From: Treponema sp.
GTDB lineage: Bacteria; Spirochaetota; Spirochaetia; Treponematales; Breznakiellaceae
NCBI GenBank assembly: GCA_031273185.1
Contig: JAISSG010000083.1
Span: forward strand, 1-9,071
Direction of reading: 5' to 3'
DNA length: 9,071 bases
Position 1 is the first letter of the stretch, and each line of letters begins with the position of its first letter. A model generated the notes under the pieces. That model made no database searches, was not told where the DNA came from, and saw only the letters and a program-made list of their open reading frames with translations. A program made the translations under genes and the position numbers. This document shows positions 6,436 through 9,071 of the stretch, one piece after another.

Positions 6436-6589
6436 TTAATCCCTTAATCAACATACCCCGCCGCAGAGCAGCGGGGTATGTTGTTCTTAAAAGGTAATTG
6501 GTCTCGGGTTTAATACCTTTATGACCGCCCCAGAGGGGCGGGGTATTAAACCCTCGCCACGAATAAAACCTGGCCGAAAGGGGCGAGGG
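6413..6589. repeat. Cluster of four consecutive hairpins
   Basis: There are four inverted repeats in 180 bases. First, AAGGG-ATTAAT arms at 6413-6424 and 6435-6445 (one bulge). Second, a perfect 13-bp stem CAACATACCCCGC (6449-6461) with 6471-6483. Third, a perfect 12-bp stem GGGTTTAATACC (6506-6517) with 6542-6553, enclosing CCGCCCC (6525-6531) with GGGGCGG (6535-6541). Fourth, CCCTCGCC (6551-6558) with GGCGAGGG (6582-6589). The third and fourth overlap by three bases. They lie between divergent genes, where no terminator is needed. The second and third share sequence with 364-389, so they are probably dispersed palindromic repeats. Confidence 0.75.
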
Positions 6590-6590
6590 G

Positions 6591-6619
6591 TTGTATAGAT
6601 CAGCCGCTTTGGATATGAT
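6591..6619 (+). promoter_or_regulatory. Promoter of the lolA-rodZ-rimO cluster
   Basis: TTGTAT (6591-6596), 17 bases, then TATGAT (6614-6619) is a good sigma-70-type promoter. Transcription would begin near 6626, giving a leader of about 24 bases that contains GAGG (6639-6642) before the ATG at 6650. This excludes an in-frame ATG at 6626 as the start. Confidence 0.6.
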
Positions 6620-6649
6620 ATTAGTATGCTTTTTAATAGAGGAAAGTTT

Positions 6650-7330
6650 ATGAAATCGCGGTTGCTGGTGCTGGTGATTTTGCCGGTTTTTGTTGCGCTT
6701 CCGGCTTATTCCCAGGAGATCACCACGGCGGAGCGCTATCTTGAGATGGTCTCGGAGCGCTACGGCGGGATCAGGGATTACGAGGCCTACATTGCCATCC
6801 GCTCCGGCACGAGCGACATGCGTGGAAACATCAGCTATCTTTCCCCCAGTTTTCTCAGGATCGATTTCACCCGGCCCGCCGACCAGGTCATCGTGTTTAA
6901 CGGGGAGCTTCTGACGGTGTACCTGCCCGAATACCGCGCGGTGCTGAACCAGAGCATAACCCCGAGCCGCCGCTCCGGGGCTTCCATGGCAAGCGCCCAG
7001 GGCCTTGCCCTGCTCAGGCGCAACTATGTCCCTTCCTTTGTCTCCGGCCCCGACCCGGTGCCGCTTGAGGCAAATTCCCAGGAGCGGGTGGTAAGGCTCC
7101 GGCTTGCCCGGCGAACCATATCGGAGGGCTACCGGGAGATCATCCTCAATGTCAATCCCGTTACCAGGCTTATCCGGCGAATCGAGGGCCGTACCATTGC
7201 CGACGTTCAGGTCCAGTTTGACTTTACCGACATCAGGACCAACCAGGGAATCCCCGAACTGCGCTTTATCTACGATTCGCCGGCATCCGCTTATGTGTAC
7301 AACAATTTTCTCTTTAGAGACGTGGATTAA
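6650..7330 (+). CDS. LolA-family periplasmic lipoprotein carrier
   Basis: LolA proteins ferry lipoproteins across the periplasm from the inner to the outer membrane. This 226-residue protein has a signal peptide (KSR, hydrophobic core LLVLVILPVFVAL, probable cleavage after AYS at residue 21) and no lipobox cysteine, so it should be a soluble periplasmic protein. The mature part has the LolA-like beta pattern: MRGNISYLSPSFLRIDFTRP (about 57-76), then QVIVFNGELLTVYLPEYRAVL (80-99, given here as two strands joined by a turn), and later strands up to the C-terminus (PELRFIYDSP). The start at 6650 has GAGG seven bases upstream; an in-frame ATG at 6626 sits at the predicted transcription start. It is the first gene of a cluster with the RodZ-like gene 17 bases downstream. 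Family assignment is by pattern, and a LolA-like fold with another substrate is possible. Confidence 0.85.
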   Translation: MKSRLLVLVILPVFVALPAYSQEITTAERYLEMVSERYGGIRDYEAYIAIRSGTSDMRGNISYLSPSFLRIDFTRPADQVIVFNGELLTVYLPEYRAVLNQSITPSRRSGASMASAQGLALLRRNYVPSFVSGPDPVPLEANSQERVVRLRLARRTISEGYREIILNVNPVTRLIRRIEGRTIADVQVQFDFTDIRTNQGIPELRFIYDSPASAYVYNNFLFRDVD

Positions 7331-7347
7331 GGGCGCGGGAGGCAGCA

Positions 7348-8454
7348 GTGGAATCTCTTGGCGAAAAACTAAGAACCGCCCGCGAGGCGAAAGGCGTTAG
7401 CTACGATCAGGCGGGCAAGGACACCAAAATATCCATTCGGTATCTTCAGGCGCTTGAGCGCGAGGATTTTTCTGGTTTCCCGGGCGAAACCTACATTACC
7501 GGTTTCCTGAGAAATTACGGCTCCTACCTTGATCTGGACGTTCAGGAAATCCTCTCCCTGTACCACGCCCTTAAAATTCAGGAGCAGCCGATTCCGGTAG
7601 AGCAGTTGCTCAAGAAACCTTCGCCCCTGCCAAAGATAGCGATTGGCGTGGCGCTGGCTGTTCTCGTCCTTGGCGGAATTAGCGGGGGGGTTGCCTTTCT
7701 GGTGTCCCGCCCCAGAAACACGGAGGCGCCGCCGCCAGCCCCGAGAAGCCCCGTTGAGTACGTAATGAGCGGCGACAGCTTCGAGCATCGTTTTTACCGG
7801 GGGGATTCGATCCTGGTTCCGCTCATGGTGGCATCCGGCGGCGAGGCCCGGCAGGATTTTTTCAAGCTGGAGTTGCTGGGCTTGGGCGATGCCGTCACCA
7901 TCCTCACCCCGGCCGGCCAGGTGATCCTTGACTTGAGCCAGGAAGCAAGCGTGGACCTTGACAACTCGGGCGCGCCGGACGTTCGCGTGGTTGCCGTTGA
8001 CTATGCCAAAAACAATGCCGACATGGGGGCCTTGCTCCGTATTGAGACAAGCGCCGCGATGTCCCTTGCGTCAGATTCAGGGGCCGAGACTGCCAGCATT
8101 GTCGGCCAGTCCGCGTCCACGGTGGTTTTCTCCTCGCCAAACCCGTACCCGTTTACCCTCCAGTCCGTTTTCCAAGGCTACTGCATGTTCCGCTGGGAGA
8201 TTCTGATGGAGCGCGATCGGCGTGACCGAAACGAGCGGTACTTCCAACGAGCCGACGAGCTGAACATCCAGGCGCAGAACGGCATCCGTGTCTGGGTCTC
8301 GAACGCCCAGGCGGTAAAATTCTCCGTCATTGGCGGGGGCAGGACCGTGCCGGTGGAGGTTGGCATCGCGGGCGAGGTAGTGGTGGCCGACATCAGGTGG
8401 GTTCGGGACGATGACAACCGCTACCGCCTGATAATCGCCCGCCTTGAAGCCTAA
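7348..8454 (+). CDS. rodZ: RodZ-like cell-shape protein (HTH-TM-DUF4115)
   Basis: RodZ links the MreB cytoskeleton to the wall-elongation machinery. This 368-residue protein has the full layout. A cytoplasmic helix-turn-helix (about 3-65; SLGEKLRTAREAKGVSYDQ, and YITGFLRNYGSYLDL matching the MreB-contact region of RodZ) is followed by a short linker. One transmembrane helix (about 96-119) leads to a Pro-rich spacer (EAPPPAPRSP, 126-135) and a long periplasmic part. The last section (about 295-352: a polar lead, then IRVWVSNAQAVKFSVIGGG and AGEVVVADI) resembles the DUF4115 fold. Between spacer and DUF4115 lies about 150 residues of extra beta-rich sequence, so the periplasmic region is larger than in most RodZ proteins. 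It starts with GTG at 7348 behind GGGAGG (7337-7342). The HTH here is for protein contact rather than, necessarily, DNA binding. Confidence 0.88.
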   Translation: MESLGEKLRTAREAKGVSYDQAGKDTKISIRYLQALEREDFSGFPGETYITGFLRNYGSYLDLDVQEILSLYHALKIQEQPIPVEQLLKKPSPLPKIAIGVALAVLVLGGISGGVAFLVSRPRNTEAPPPAPRSPVEYVMSGDSFEHRFYRGDSILVPLMVASGGEARQDFFKLELLGLGDAVTILTPAGQVILDLSQEASVDLDNSGAPDVRVVAVDYAKNNADMGALLRIETSAAMSLASDSGAETASIVGQSASTVVFSSPNPYPFTLQSVFQGYCMFRWEILMERDRRDRNERYFQRADELNIQAQNGIRVWVSNAQAVKFSVIGGGRTVPVEVGIAGEVVVADIRWVRDDDNRYRLIIARLEA

Positions 8455-8471
8455 GGTTCCCGTAATTATTT

Positions 8472-9071
8472 GTGCGTTATTTTTTAGACCCCTTTGGCTG
8501 CGCGAAAAACCAGGTTGATGCCGAGAACATGATGGCCTGCCTTGGCAGCAACGGCTGGTCGGCGGCGGGGGACGCGGCTGATGCCGATCTCATCATCGTC
8601 AATTCGTGCGGGTTTATCGAAAGCGCAAAGCAGGAATCGATCAACGCCGTCCTCCTCTGGCGCAGGCAGTACCCTGAGAAAAAAATCCTTCTGGCGGGAT
8701 GCCTCGCGCAGCGTTACGCGAAAGACCTCGCCGAATCCCTCCCCGAAGCCGACGCTTTTTTCGGCGTTGACGACATTTCCAAAATCACCGAGACGGTAAA
8801 TGCCGTTGTGGGGAATGGGGAATGGGGAGTGGGGACTGGGGGAATTGTTTCCGCTTCCTCTCGGCCTTTGTTGTCGCTGCCGGGGTCCGCTTACGTCAAG
8901 ATCAGCGAGGGCTGCGACAACCGCTGTTCTTTTTGCGCCATCCCCCTGATACGGGGTCCGCTCCACTGCCGCGCCGTGGCGGACATTGTGGAGGAGTGCA
9001 GGGGGCTGTTGGCCAGGGGCGTAAAGGAGCTGTGCATCATCGGGCAGGACATCGGCTCGTACCGCTCAGGC
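8472..9071 (+). CDS. rimO: Ribosomal protein S12 methylthiotransferase RimO (partial, 3' end outside)
   Basis: RimO is a radical-SAM enzyme that adds a methylthio group to an Asp of ribosomal protein S12. The window holds the first 200 codons with no frameshift. The N-terminal UPF0004 domain carries its three iron-sulfur cysteines: C10 (FGCAKNQVD), C46 (NSCGF) and C77 (AGCLAQ). The radical-SAM motif is C148, C152, C155 (CDNRCSFC), followed by AIPLIRG. The later IIGQDIGSYRSG has the QD typical of RimO; MiaB usually has QN, so MiaB is less likely. The GTG at 8472 is the best start: an in-frame TAA lies at 8463-8465 and the first ATG is codon 20. No good ribosome binding site is visible 17 bases after rodZ, so translation is probably coupled. 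Codons 113-124 are a G-rich heptamer tract. Confidence 0.93.
   Translation, partial: MRYFLDPFGCAKNQVDAENMMACLGSNGWSAAGDAADADLIIVNSCGFIESAKQESINAVLLWRRQYPEKKILLAGCLAQRYAKDLAESLPEADAFFGVDDISKITETVNAVVGNGEWGVGTGGIVSASSRPLLSLPGSAYVKISEGCDNRCSFCAIPLIRGPLHCRAVADIVEECRGLLARGVKELCIIGQDIGSYRSG
8810..8845 (+). repeat. Heptanucleotide GGGGANT tandem tract inside rimO
   Basis: Units are GGGGAAT (8810-8816), GGGGAAT (8817-8823), GGGGAGT (8824-8830), GGGGACT (8831-8837), then one extra G and GGGGAAT (8839-8845). It encodes a Gly-rich linker (GNGEWGVGTGG) between the UPF0004 and radical-SAM domains. A unit of seven is not a multiple of three, so losing or gaining one copy would shift the reading frame. Confidence 0.8.

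Noticed and set aside
8484..8966. Minus-strand open frame of 160 codons at the right edge
   Set aside because: It is antisense to RimO, whose cysteine motifs are all present in the plus frame.

Overview
The window looks like a chromosomal segment of a spirochaete, most likely a Treponema-like species with a GC-rich genome. This is an inference from the gene content (FtsH, a LolA-family protein, a RodZ-like protein, then RimO) and from the FtsH and RimO sequences; no marker in the window names the species. The core genes are GC-rich. One gene at 762-1277 is strikingly AT-rich and looks acquired.

Layout. Positions 1-760 are an accessory patch. Two diverged copies of a structured repeat face each other (191-416 on the plus strand, 551-749 on the minus strand) and enclose the promoter, ribosome binding site and first codons of a small orphan gene (from 464). 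Next comes an AT-rich unknown membrane protein (762-1277, minus). A large minus-strand gene (1379-3679) encodes a 12-helix major-facilitator transporter fused to a HEAT-like repeat tail. Divergent from it is ftsH (3789-5726, plus), and convergent to ftsH with a 20-base gap is a small XRE-type regulator (5747-6094, minus). From 6095 to 6649 there is a gene-poor stretch. It holds an 18-bp perfect palindrome next to the regulator's promoter, a 15-bp tandem repeat, a possible gene remnant, four consecutive hairpins and a well-formed sigma-70-type promoter. That promoter drives a tight plus-strand cluster: a LolA-family periplasmic protein (6650-7330), a RodZ-like protein (7348-8454) and rimO (8472 to the window end, cut off after 200 codons).

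How the genes work together. FtsH (membrane proteolysis), the LolA-like carrier (outer-membrane lipoprotein traffic), RodZ (cell shape) and RimO (ribosomal protein S12 modification) are envelope and translation housekeeping genes. Nothing in the window is a complete defence or biosynthetic system. The most interesting signals are non-coding or structural: the inverted structured repeat pair, a shared ACATACCCCGCC hairpin motif more than 6 kb apart, the four-hairpin cluster, a GGGGANT heptamer tract inside rimO, and three genes (transporter, ftsH, XRE) whose best promoters sit so close to the start codon that their messages may be leaderless.
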